Shown in pieces: positions 43,728 to 50,943 of a stretch of 64,000 bases of DNA; position 1 is the first letter of the stretch, and the number at the start of each line of letters is the position of its first letter. The DNA is taken from positions 62,001-126,000 of the forward strand of contig CABUJR010000003.1 of assembly GCA_902492015.1 (NCBI GenBank), read 5' to 3'. Below the pieces are notes generated by a model. The model was given only the letters and a program-made list of their open reading frames with translations. It was not told the DNA's origin and made no database searches. Source of the DNA: an uncultured Eubacteriales bacterium (lineage in GTDB: Bacteria > Bacillota > Clostridia > TANB77 > CAG-508). A program made the position numbers and the translations under genes.

Positions 43728-43755
43728 TGATAAAATAATATTATAGGAGATAAAA

Positions 43756-44763
43756 ATGGGAAGAAGAAAGAAAAATAATAAAGTAAAAGAAGCAATTATT
43801 TTTATTGTTTTAATTATAGGAATTATTATAGCAGAAAAAACAGGTGTATTAAAATATATTGACGACTATATTGAAAATAGTGAATTTGCAAATCAAATAA
43901 GAACTGCAGAAACTTCTAATATTTCTATAACACCAAAAGTAAAAGTAGATGAACAAATTGTAGAAAGTGTGGCAGAAAATATTTCTATAGAAATTGGAAA
44001 ATTAAATATATTATTTTTCGATGTTGGACAGGCTGATAGTGAACTAATTATTTGCAATAATAAAACTATGCTTATTGATGCAGGAAATACAAAAGATGGT
44101 GAAAAAATAGTAAATGCTATAAAAACATTAGGAATTTCAAAATTAGATTATGTTGTAGGTACACATGTTCATGAAGATCATATTGGAGGAATGAGTTATA
44201 TTGTAGATAATTTTGAAATAGGAGAATTTTATTTACCTTATAATACACAAACAACTTCTAGTTATTATAAAGATTTATTAAAATCTCTTTCAAACAAAAA
44301 TTTAAATATAAATGAAACTAATGTTGGTGATAAAATAGAATTATCAAATGCAATTTGTGAAGTAATGAGCGTAAGAAACGACGAACCTGAAAATGCAAAT
44401 GAATCTTCTATAGTATTAGAGTTAACTTATGGAAACAAAAAATATTTATTTATGGGGGATGCAGAAACTAAAAACGAAGAAGAAAGAAATTGGAATGATG
44501 TAGATGTTTTAAAAGTTGGACACCATGGTTCAAATACTAGTAGTTCAATAAATTTTTTGAATCAAGTATCTCCAGAAATTGCGATAATTTCAGTAGGTGA
44601 AGGAAATTCTTACGGATTGCCAAAAGAAAAAATAGTAGATAGATTAGAAGCAATAGGAACAGAAGTTTATAGAACAGATTTAGATGGAACAATTCAAATT
44701 ATTAGTGATGGAAATAATCAGGAACTTAGAAAAATAGATATAAGTTTAGACGGAAATAAATAA
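43756..44763 (+). CDS. ComEC-like metallo-beta-lactamase-fold hydrolase
   Basis: A 335-residue protein with an N-terminal membrane segment (about 12-30) and an outside MBL domain. ILFFDVGQADSELII (about 90-104) and the metal motif THVHEDHIGGM (about 137-147, HxHxDH) mark the ComEC/Rec2 C-terminal-domain group. LFMGDAETKNEEE and VGHHGSNTS follow. The channel part of ComEC is absent. It may cut nucleic acid or phosphoesters at the surface (inference). TAGGAGATAAAA precedes the ATG. The DUF3006 gene next to it, which often accompanies this family, lies on the opposite strand here. Confidence 0.87.
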   Translation: MGRRKKNNKVKEAIIFIVLIIGIIIAEKTGVLKYIDDYIENSEFANQIRTAETSNISITPKVKVDEQIVESVAENISIEIGKLNILFFDVGQADSELIICNNKTMLIDAGNTKDGEKIVNAIKTLGISKLDYVVGTHVHEDHIGGMSYIVDNFEIGEFYLPYNTQTTSSYYKDLLKSLSNKNLNINETNVGDKIELSNAICEVMSVRNDEPENANESSIVLELTYGNKKYLFMGDAETKNEEERNWNDVDVLKVGHHGSNTSSSINFLNQVSPEIAIISVGEGNSYGLPKEKIVDRLEAIGTEVYRTDLDGTIQIISDGNNQELRKIDISLDGNK

Positions 44764-44841
44764 TTTAAAATTTAGAAAAAAATGATGTATTGTGATAAAT
44801 AATTTATTTAAAAATATATGATTTTAAAGATGAAGTAAAAT

Positions 44842-45153
44842 TTAATTTTTTTTCTTAAAAAGATTATCAACTAATTGTTTTATTTCATCTTTTTCTTTTT
44901 TTGTAGTTTCTATATCTAAAACATATTCTCCATTTTTTAAAGTAATAATATCACCAGATTTACAATTTTGGGGTAATAAAGATTTTTTTATATTAATAAA
45001 TTCTTTAGTTTCTCTATTTTCACATATAGCAAATTCTCCTTCAAATCGATCTATTGAATAAGATATAGAAGTTTTTGAAATAGATTTTTCAAGTTCTTTT
45101 GAAAAATCACTATTTGAAATATTTTTTTTGTTTTCAAAAAGCTCTAAGTCCAT
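44842..45153 (-). CDS. DUF3006-type small protein
   Basis: A 103-residue protein. Residues 30-85 (SYSIDRFEGEFAICEN, NIKKSLLPQNCKSGDIITLK) carry the short beta-barrel pattern of DUF3006. It follows a Ser/Lys-rich N-terminus and ends in a Lys/Glu-rich helix. DUF3006 genes commonly sit beside ComEC-like metallo-beta-lactamase genes, as here, which supports the call, although orientation is opposite. AAAGGAGG precedes the ATG at 45153. Cytosolic; function unknown. Confidence 0.75.
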   Translation of the reverse strand: MDLELFENKKNISNSDFSKELEKSISKTSISYSIDRFEGEFAICENRETKEFINIKKSLLPQNCKSGDIITLKNGEYVLDIETTKKEKDEIKQLVDNLFKKKN

Positions 45154-45378
45154 AAAGGCCTCCTTTCTTTATAATATAGCAATATAGCATAATTTACTTA
45201 AAAATACAATATTTTAATAGTATTATTTACAAATAAAATTTTTATTGATAAAATTTATAAAAAATAAGAATACTTATTATATAAGATTTATGTAATAATA
45301 TAAAAATGATTAGCTAATAAGCTAGTAAAAATACATTATATAAATTCTATATAATACACAAATGAAGGGAGCAAAAAA

Positions 45379-45930
45379 ATGAAAAAGAAAAATATTATCA
45401 TTTTAATAGTTGCAATTATTATATTTTGTTTAGCATTATTTTTTTCTATTTATGTAATTAATTCAAAAAAAGATAATAATCAGAATAATATGGATGTAGA
45501 AGAAGTTTCTAAAACTAGAGATTTAGAAGATGTTGATTATGCAGATTTTGTATTTTATAGAGAAGATAGAAGTGAAGTAAAATTGTCTGATTATAAAGAT
45601 AAACCAGTAATGATTTTATTTTGGAATGAAGATACAGAAGATGCTGTAGAAATGCTAAAAAGAGTTAATGAAATGTATGAAAACTATAAAGATAAAATCA
45701 ACTTTTTTATGATTAATACTACAGAAAAAGTTAGTGATGAAATAAAAAATACAGTTTCTATGGAAATATATTATGACTTATATAAAGAAGGAGTACTAAA
45801 ATATAATGTTTCAGAAGTTCCAGCAATGATTTATATAGCAGAAGATAATAGTATTATGAATGCAAAATCTGGACTTACAACAAGAGATGCTTTAGAAGCA
45901 AATTTAGATATATTATCTAATAACTTTTAA
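45379..45930 (+). CDS. membrane-anchored thioredoxin-fold protein lacking CxxC
   Basis: A 183-residue protein with one N-terminal membrane segment (about 5-27) and an outside TlpA/ResA-like thioredoxin fold: FVFYREDRSEVKLSDYKDKP, then VMILFWNEDTEDAVEM, and the cis-Pro loop SEVPAMIYI near 153. Where redox-active members have WCxxC, this protein has NEDTED at 83-88. Its only cysteine (17) is in the membrane segment. It therefore cannot do thiol-disulfide exchange, and may bind or hold a partner. GAAGGGAGC precedes the ATG. Its last 18 bases overlap the end of the convergent half-MATE gene. Confidence 0.8.
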   Translation: MKKKNIIILIVAIIIFCLALFFSIYVINSKKDNNQNNMDVEEVSKTRDLEDVDYADFVFYREDRSEVKLSDYKDKPVMILFWNEDTEDAVEMLKRVNEMYENYKDKINFFMINTTEKVSDEIKNTVSMEIYYDLYKEGVLKYNVSEVPAMIYIAEDNSIMNAKSGLTTRDALEANLDILSNNF

Positions 45931-46401
45931 TAATACTATAATATAGATTAGATAAAAGATTAAGTCGGATATAGGAAATGCAAATAAAATTCCTTTAAAG
46001 TTAAATATATTATATCCAATAAGGATAAAAACAAGCAAAACGGCAATTTTTGATAAAACAAGAATTGCTGATTTTTTTTTCATGTTATTTTGAATGAAAT
46101 ATATAGGAATCAATATTTTTATTCCATATAAGCTACTACTTATAAATAAAATTTTTGAAGCATATACAGCATGGTTTACTATTCCAGGAGTATCTGAAAA
46201 AAGATTAAATATATTTTTCGAAAATTTATATAAAATAAAAGATAAAATTATTTCAATTATAAAGCTAAAAATAACAATTAAAATAAAATGATTTTTATTT
46301 TTGTAAATTTTTTTGTTTAAAGAAATAGTTACTAATGGAAAAATCATTATCAAATATATTATAAAATTTAAAAATAGTCCTGTTAATTGTATTTTAGTCA
46401 T
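45913..46401 (-). CDS. C-terminal half of a MATE-family transporter
   Basis: A 162-residue membrane protein with five likely segments. It matches the C-lobe end of MATE multidrug/Na+ antiporters, which are about 450 residues long: IFNLFSDTPGIVNHAVYASK, an IYFIQNNMKKKSAILVLSK loop, and LFAFPISDLIFYLIYI near the C-terminus. The N-lobe is missing, yet the ATG ending at 46401 has a perfect AAGGAGATTTAAG site. It is either a decayed gene that kept a start signal or a genuine half-size protein needing a partner. A longer frame to 46437 exists, without a site. It overlaps the thioredoxin-fold gene end by 18 bases. Confidence 0.65.
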   Translation of the reverse strand: MTKIQLTGLFLNFIIYLIMIFPLVTISLNKKIYKNKNHFILIVIFSFIIEIILSFILYKFSKNIFNLFSDTPGIVNHAVYASKILFISSSLYGIKILIPIYFIQNNMKKKSAILVLSKIAVLLVFILIGYNIFNFKGILFAFPISDLIFYLIYIIVLLKVIR

Positions 46402-46526
46402 CTTAAATCTCCTTAAATTATGAAAAGATTGTATCATAATTTTATAAAAATAATCAATATATAGTATTTTAAGAATTGTGGATTATAATATTAAAATAAA
46501 TTTTTTAAAAAAATATAAAAAAATGC

Positions 46527-46555
46527 TTGCAAAATAAAATGTTATATATTAAAAT
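46527..46555 (+). promoter_or_regulatory. sigma-A promoter of the dcw cluster
   Basis: TTGCAA at 46527-46532, a 17-base spacer and TAAAAT at 46550-46555; the expected start falls just before the MraZ boxes. Confidence 0.6.
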
Positions 46556-46564
46556 TTAATTGAA

Positions 46565-46588
46565 GTGGAGAGAAGTGGTATAAAGTGG
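46565..46588 (+). promoter_or_regulatory. MraZ operator (three GTGG boxes)
   Basis: GTGG at 46565, 46575 and 46585, exactly 10 bases apart and each preceded by AA. MraZ is known to bind such helix-phased GTGG repeats before its own gene, so the cluster is probably autoregulated. Confidence 0.85.
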
Positions 46589-46615
46589 TAGAAAAATGAA
46601 AGGAGATGTATCGAG

Positions 46616-47041
46616 TTGCTAATTGGTGAATATGAGCATTCTCTAGATGCTAAGGGCAGATTAATAATGCCAGCAAAGCTTAGAGAAGATATTGGAGAAA
46701 AGTTCATAATAACCAAAGGACTTGATGGTTGTTTATTTGCTTTTTCATTAGAAGAATGGAAAAACTTTGAACAAAAATTAAGATCACTTCCGATTTCTAA
46801 CAAAGATGCCAGATCTTTCTCAAGATTTTTCTTCGCTGGAGCTATTGATTGTGAAATAGACAAACAAGGCAGATTTTTAATTTCAAGTAATTTAAGAGAA
46901 TTTGCTGAACTTACTAAAGAAGTAGTAATTATAGGTATGGATTCAAGAATTGAAATTTGGAGCAAAGAAAAATGGAAAAATACAGATGATGAAATTTCAG
47001 CTGATGAAATAGCTGAAAAAATGGAAATGCTTGGTATATAA
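46616..47041 (+). CDS. mraZ: transcriptional regulator MraZ
   Basis: A 141-residue protein with two AbrB-like MraZ repeats: GEYEHSLDAKGRLIMPAKLR (1-25), and FFAGAIDCEIDKQGRFLISS (about 72-95). It forms a DNA-binding ring and regulates the division-wall cluster. The start is TTG at 46616, with AAGGAGATG about 7 bases upstream. The protein begins MLIGEYEH, as in most family members. The three GTGG boxes just upstream are its expected operator. It is followed by an unusual 331-base repeat-filled gap before rsmH, which elsewhere is nearly adjacent. Confidence 0.95.
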   Translation: MLIGEYEHSLDAKGRLIMPAKLREDIGEKFIITKGLDGCLFAFSLEEWKNFEQKLRSLPISNKDARSFSRFFFAGAIDCEIDKQGRFLISSNLREFAELTKEVVIIGMDSRIEIWSKEKWKNTDDEISADEIAEKMEMLGI

Positions 47042-47044
47042 CTT

Positions 47045-47300
47045 GCTAAAGTTTATATAATCACAAAAGAAAAATTTAAAAGTACAAAAGATTAAGTTTA
47101 CAAAAGAAAAAAGTTACAAAAGATGAAGAATACAAAAGATAAAGTCTTTAGATGACTAAAGATAAAAAAAAGGTTACAAAAGAAATTTTGTAATACTAAA
47201 GAAAAATATATAATTTACTAAAGTAAAAATATATAAAACAAAAGAATTTAAAAAATACAAAAGAGAAAAAGATTAAAATTACAAAGGATAAAATTACAAT
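47045..47300 (+). repeat. ACAAAAGA-type octamer array between mraZ and rsmH
   Basis: At least 12 copies of ACAAAAGA or ACTAAAGA (one base off in a few) lie at 47045, 47063, 47084, 47100, 47116, 47132, 47155, 47176, 47195, 47217, 47238, 47257 and 47281. The third to sixth copies are 16 bases apart; the rest are 19-24 bases apart. The stretch is almost free of C apart from the motif and is stop-rich in all frames, so it is not coding. It fills most of a 331-base gap in an operon that is usually tight. Function unknown. Confidence 0.75.
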
Positions 47301-47308
47301 TTAGCAAG

Positions 47309-47334
47309 ACAGTTGGTATAATCTTACCAACTGT
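47309..47334 (+). other. hairpin just before rsmH
   Basis: A perfect 10-bp stem ACAGTTGGTA (47309-47318) with 47325-47334 and a 6-base loop. No T run follows, so it is not a terminator. It lies 38 bases before the rsmH start and could affect its translation or processing. Confidence 0.55.
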
Positions 47335-47371
47335 TTATGCTATAAGGCAAAAATATCATGAGGGTAGTAAT

Positions 47372-48298
47372 TTGGAATTTAATCATAAGTCTGTTATGCT
47401 AGAAGAATGTATTGAAGGTCTTTCAATAAAACCCAATGGAATCTATGTAGATGGAACTATGGGAGGTGCAGGGCATAGCAAAGAAATAGCTAAAAGAATA
47501 ACGGAAAAAGGGCTTCTTATTGGAATTGATAGAGACGAAGAAGCTATTTGTGTTGCAAAAGAGAGATTAAAAGAATTTAACAATATAAAATTTGTTCATG
47601 ACAACCATGATAATATTAAAAATATATTAGAAAGTTTAGAAATAACAGGAGTTGATGGAATACTATTAGACTTAGGTGTTTCTTCATATCAATTAGATGA
47701 AAGAAATAGAGGTTTTAGTTATATGAAAGACGCAACTCTTGATATGAGAATGGATAAAACTCAAGAATTAACAGCTAAAAAAGTTGTTAATGAATATAGT
47801 GAAGAAACTTTATCAAAAATTATTTTTGAATATGGTGAAGAAAGATTTGCTAAATCAATAGCAAGAAAAATTGTAGAATATAGAAAAAATAAAGAAATAG
47901 AAACAACAGATGAGCTTGTAAGAATAATTGAAGATGTAGTACCTAGAAAAAATAAAGAAGGACATCCTGCAAAAAGGACTTTTCAAGCTATCAGAATAGA
48001 AGTAAATGATGAAATAAAACCACTTTATCAAACAATAATAGATTCAATAGATGTTTTAAATCCAGGTGGTAGATTATGTGTAATAACTTTTCATTCTTTA
48101 GAGGATAGAGCTGTAAAAAATGCATTTAATGATTCTATAGGAAAATGTATTTGCCCACCAGATTTACCTTATTGTGTATGTGGTGCAAAATCAAAAGGAA
48201 AAATAATAACAAAAAAACCTTTATTACCTAAAGAGGCAGAAATGATAGAAAATTCAAGAAGTAAGAGTGCCAAATTACGAATTTTTGAAAAAAAGTAA
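47372..48298 (+). CDS. rsmH: 16S rRNA (cytosine(1402)-N(4))-methyltransferase
   Basis: A 308-residue SAM-dependent methyltransferase (MraW) that methylates C1402 in the ribosomal P site. The SAM motif is YVDGTMGGAGHSKEI (about 25-38). LLDLGVSSYQLDERNRGFSY, HPAKRTFQAIRIEVNDE near 200-215 and VITFHSLEDRAVKN near 235 are family hallmarks. The start is TTG at 47372, with GAGGGTAG about 6 bases upstream. It is second in the dcw cluster after mraZ, as usual, but separated by the repeat array. The ftsL gene follows after 40 bases. Confidence 0.95.
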   Translation: MEFNHKSVMLEECIEGLSIKPNGIYVDGTMGGAGHSKEIAKRITEKGLLIGIDRDEEAICVAKERLKEFNNIKFVHDNHDNIKNILESLEITGVDGILLDLGVSSYQLDERNRGFSYMKDATLDMRMDKTQELTAKKVVNEYSEETLSKIIFEYGEERFAKSIARKIVEYRKNKEIETTDELVRIIEDVVPRKNKEGHPAKRTFQAIRIEVNDEIKPLYQTIIDSIDVLNPGGRLCVITFHSLEDRAVKNAFNDSIGKCICPPDLPYCVCGAKSKGKIITKKPLLPKEAEMIENSRSKSAKLRIFEKK

Positions 48299-48338
48299 TA
48301 TGTCCCTGAAATACACTAAAGAAAGGAGGAATAAAAGC

Positions 48339-48884
48339 ATGAATAGTAGAAATTATAGTTATCAATATGAAACAAGTCCTAGAAAAATAAGACCAGATTA
48401 TAGTACTCCAAGAAAAAAAGTAACAAAAACTACTAAAAAAACTTCTACAAGAGCTAAAAATAAAACTAGTGTAAAGAGTAAAAAACAAGAAGAAATTAAG
48501 AAACAAAAAAAGCTTGTTACAAAGACTAAAGTTTTAGTTTTTATGAAATGTTTCTTACTTTTTGGAATAGTCTTTTTCATGCTTATTAGAAATTCCCAAC
48601 TTAGTGAAGCTTTTTCAAAAATTCAAGATTTAAAAGCACAAATTACATCAATAGAAAAAGAAAATGATCAACTAGAAATAAGTATTCAAAATAATTCAAA
48701 TATAAATAATATAGAACAAAAGGCAAGAGAATTATTAGGAATGCAAAAAATTTCTCCAAAACAAATTGTATATATTAATCTTCCTAAAAAAGATTATGTA
48801 GAACCTAAGACAGAAGAAGTAATAATTGAAGAAGAAAAAAGTTTCTTTGATAACCTTATAGAAAAAATTAAAAATATATTTTAA
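48339..48884 (+). CDS. ftsL: FtsL-type cell-division protein
   Basis: A 181-residue bitopic membrane protein. A long basic cytosolic N-terminus (about 1-70, Lys/Thr/Arg-rich) precedes one membrane segment (about 71-92, VFMKCFLLFGIVFFMLI). A leucine-zipper-like coiled coil follows (about 95-135, LKAQITSIEKENDQLEISI), then ARELLGMQK, the FtsL/DivIC pattern, and an acidic tail. It would join the divisome FtsQLB/DivIB-DivIC complex. ATG 48339 has AAAGGAGG 9 bases upstream; the longer frame from 48267 has no site. Position after rsmH and before a PBP supports the name. Sequence alone cannot exclude a DivIC role. Confidence 0.85.
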   Translation: MNSRNYSYQYETSPRKIRPDYSTPRKKVTKTTKKTSTRAKNKTSVKSKKQEEIKKQKKLVTKTKVLVFMKCFLLFGIVFFMLIRNSQLSEAFSKIQDLKAQITSIEKENDQLEISIQNNSNINNIEQKARELLGMQKISPKQIVYINLPKKDYVEPKTEEVIIEEEKSFFDNLIEKIKNIF

Positions 48885-48922
48885 AATACAAAAGCTTTTA
48901 AAAACAGTTTTTGTATTTTTTT
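48883..48922 (+). terminator. AT-rich terminator overlapping the ftsL stop
   Basis: AAAATACAAAA (48883-48893) pairs with 48909-48919 in an 11-bp stem with a T run to 48922. It suggests a transcript break or attenuation inside the dcw cluster. Confidence 0.7.
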
Positions 48923-48987
48923 ATATAGTAGGTCTTTTTTTTTGTTTGAATAATAAAATTTACTATTGAAACATTTGGAGGAAATAA

Positions 48988-49953
48988 ATGTTAAGTAGTA
49001 AATTAAATTCAAAAAAGAGGATGATTTTTATATTAATTGTTGTTAATATTATATGGATTATATTAATTATTAGAGTAGGAATTATACAGTTTATAGAAGG
49101 TGAAAAATGGAAAACAAGATCTGAAAATCAACAATATGTTAGTAGAAGTATTATGGCAGGAAGAGGAACGATTTTTGATTCAAGTGGAGAGATAATACTT
49201 GCTAAAAGTAGTACAGCTCAAACAGTAACTGTTAATCCAGTAAATATAAGTGCAGAAAATAAAGAAAAGGTGGCAAAAGCTTTATCAGAGATATTTGAAC
49301 TAGATTATGAAAAAGTTTTTAAAAAAGTAAATAGAAATAGTTCAATAGAAACTATCGTAAAAAGAGTTGATAAAGAAAAAACAGATGAGTTACGAATTTG
49401 GATGGAAGAAAATAATCTGTATGCTGGAATAAATATTGATGAAGACACTAAAAGATATTATCCTTATTCTACACTTGCTTCTCATATTATTGGTTTTGTT
49501 GGAAGTGATAATCAAGGTTTAGATGGTATAGAAGCAAAATATGATAAAGTGCTTACTGGTGAAAATGGTAGTATTAGTAAAATGTTAGATGCTAAAGGAA
49601 ATATAATAGGAGATAGTGGAGAAGAATATGAAAAAGCAATTCAGGGAAATGATTTAATTCTAACAATAGATATGAATATTCAAGCAATAGCAGAAAAATA
49701 CTTGCAGCAGGCTTGTATAGAAAATGTTTGTACAGATGGTGGAAATGTAATATTAATGAACCCTAAAAATGGAGATATACTTGCAATGGCAACATATCCT
49801 TTTTATGATTTAAATGATCCTTATACCATAAATAATGAGGAAATAAAAAATATTTGGAGTGAACTTGATAGTTCACAAAAGAGTACATATTTACAAGGAA
49901 TGTGGAGAAACAAAGCTATAGCAGATACTTATGAACCACGGTTCAACTTTTAA
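48988..49953 (+). CDS. class B PBP of the dcw cluster, N-terminal part (frameshifted gene)
   Basis: Residues 1-321 of a broken SpoVD/FtsI-type transpeptidase. A membrane segment (about 14-35) and the dimerisation domain are followed by the start of the transpeptidase domain. It aligns end to end with the PASTA PBP at 4290 (for example AGINIDEDTKRYYPY, DGGNVILMNPKNGDILAMAT). The frame then runs off into DTYEPRFNF and stops at 49953. The expected reading is TYEPGSTFK, so one extra base lies at about 49936-49939, just before the catalytic serine. Removing it restores the frame through 50776. It is a real mutation, a sequence error or, less likely, programmed slippage at the rare CGG codon. TTGGAGGAAATAA precedes the ATG. 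Confidence 0.8.
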   Translation: MLSSKLNSKKRMIFILIVVNIIWIILIIRVGIIQFIEGEKWKTRSENQQYVSRSIMAGRGTIFDSSGEIILAKSSTAQTVTVNPVNISAENKEKVAKALSEIFELDYEKVFKKVNRNSSIETIVKRVDKEKTDELRIWMEENNLYAGINIDEDTKRYYPYSTLASHIIGFVGSDNQGLDGIEAKYDKVLTGENGSISKMLDAKGNIIGDSGEEYEKAIQGNDLILTIDMNIQAIAEKYLQQACIENVCTDGGNVILMNPKNGDILAMATYPFYDLNDPYTINNEEIKNIWSELDSSQKSTYLQGMWRNKAIADTYEPRFNF

Positions 49954-50776
49954 GTTAGTTACAGCTTCAGCAGCCTTGGAGGAAAAAATAGCAGATACTG
50001 ATATTTCTGGTGCTTATAATTGTTCTGGGAGTATAGAAATTGCTGGAACTAGAATTAGATGTTGGAGATATTATAGACCTCATGGTTCACAGAGTTTAAG
50101 AGAAGGACTAATGAATTCATGTAATCCTATATTCATAGGATTAGGGCAGAAATTGGGTGTAACAAAATATTATGAATATTTAAGAAAATTTGGCTTTCTA
50201 GAAAAAACGGGAATAGATTTAATTGGTGAAGCTGGTTCTATTTTTTTGAAAGAAGATAAGGTGGGTCCAGTAGAACTTGCAACAATAAGCTTTGGACAGA
50301 GATTTGAAGTAACACCAATTCAAATGATAACAATGGTATCTACAATAGCAAATAATGGAGTATATGTAAAACCAAGAGTTGTAAAAGCAATAATAGATTC
50401 TAAAACAGGGGAAAAACAAGAAATAAGCACAGAATATAAAAATCAAGTTATATCTGAAGAAACATCTAAAAAAGTTTTGAGTATGATGACATCTGTAGTA
50501 TCAGAAGGTACAGGAAAAAATGCAAGAGTTCAAGGTTATAATATTGGTGGAAAAACAGGAACTTCAGAAGATGGTGTAAACACAGGAAAATATGTAACAT
50601 CATTTATAGGAGTAGCCCCAACAGATGATCCTCAAATTGCTATATTAATAACTTTATATAATCCTACAGGACCATCAGGACATCAAGGTGGAACAGTAGC
50701 AGCTCCAGTAGCTGGAAAAATTTTAAATGAGGTAATAAGTTATCTAGAATTAAAACCAAGTATTGAAGAAAATTAA
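49931..50776 (+). CDS. class B PBP of the dcw cluster, C-terminal transpeptidase part
   Basis: The remainder of the frameshifted PBP. It begins at GSTFKLVTASAALEE (the SxxK site) and keeps the SCN triad (MNSCNPIFIGLGQ), KTG (GGKTGTSED) and FGQRFEVTPIQMITMVSTIA. It ends without PASTA repeats (YLELKPSIEEN), so the intact product would be about 595 residues, of FtsI/PBP2b rather than SpoVD length. Its own ATG at 49931 has no ribosome site and would give a soluble, unanchored fragment. It should be read together with the N-terminal half as one gene of the dcw cluster, between ftsL and murE. Confidence 0.8.
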   Translation: MNHGSTFKLVTASAALEEKIADTDISGAYNCSGSIEIAGTRIRCWRYYRPHGSQSLREGLMNSCNPIFIGLGQKLGVTKYYEYLRKFGFLEKTGIDLIGEAGSIFLKEDKVGPVELATISFGQRFEVTPIQMITMVSTIANNGVYVKPRVVKAIIDSKTGEKQEISTEYKNQVISEETSKKVLSMMTSVVSEGTGKNARVQGYNIGGKTGTSEDGVNTGKYVTSFIGVAPTDDPQIAILITLYNPTGPSGHQGGTVAAPVAGKILNEVISYLELKPSIEEN

Positions 50777-50943
50777 TAAATTGATTAAACTAACTATACA
50801 AAAAAAGGATTTTACTATATAATATCGTTGAGTAAATGCAAAAAAACAGAATATAAATTTTGAATTTATGAATTTTTAAAAATTATTTTAATTTAATATA
50901 AAATTTTATATTAATATTATAAATTTCGGAGGGATGAAATCGA

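Noticed and set aside
45262..45290. Sixth copy of the TATTATATAAAGG element
   Set aside because: ACTTATTATATAAGATTT matches only the AT-rich half and does not follow a terminator.
47041..47371. The mraZ-rsmH gap as a coding remnant
   Set aside because: Stops occur often in every frame, and the octamers recur at varied phase relative to any frame.
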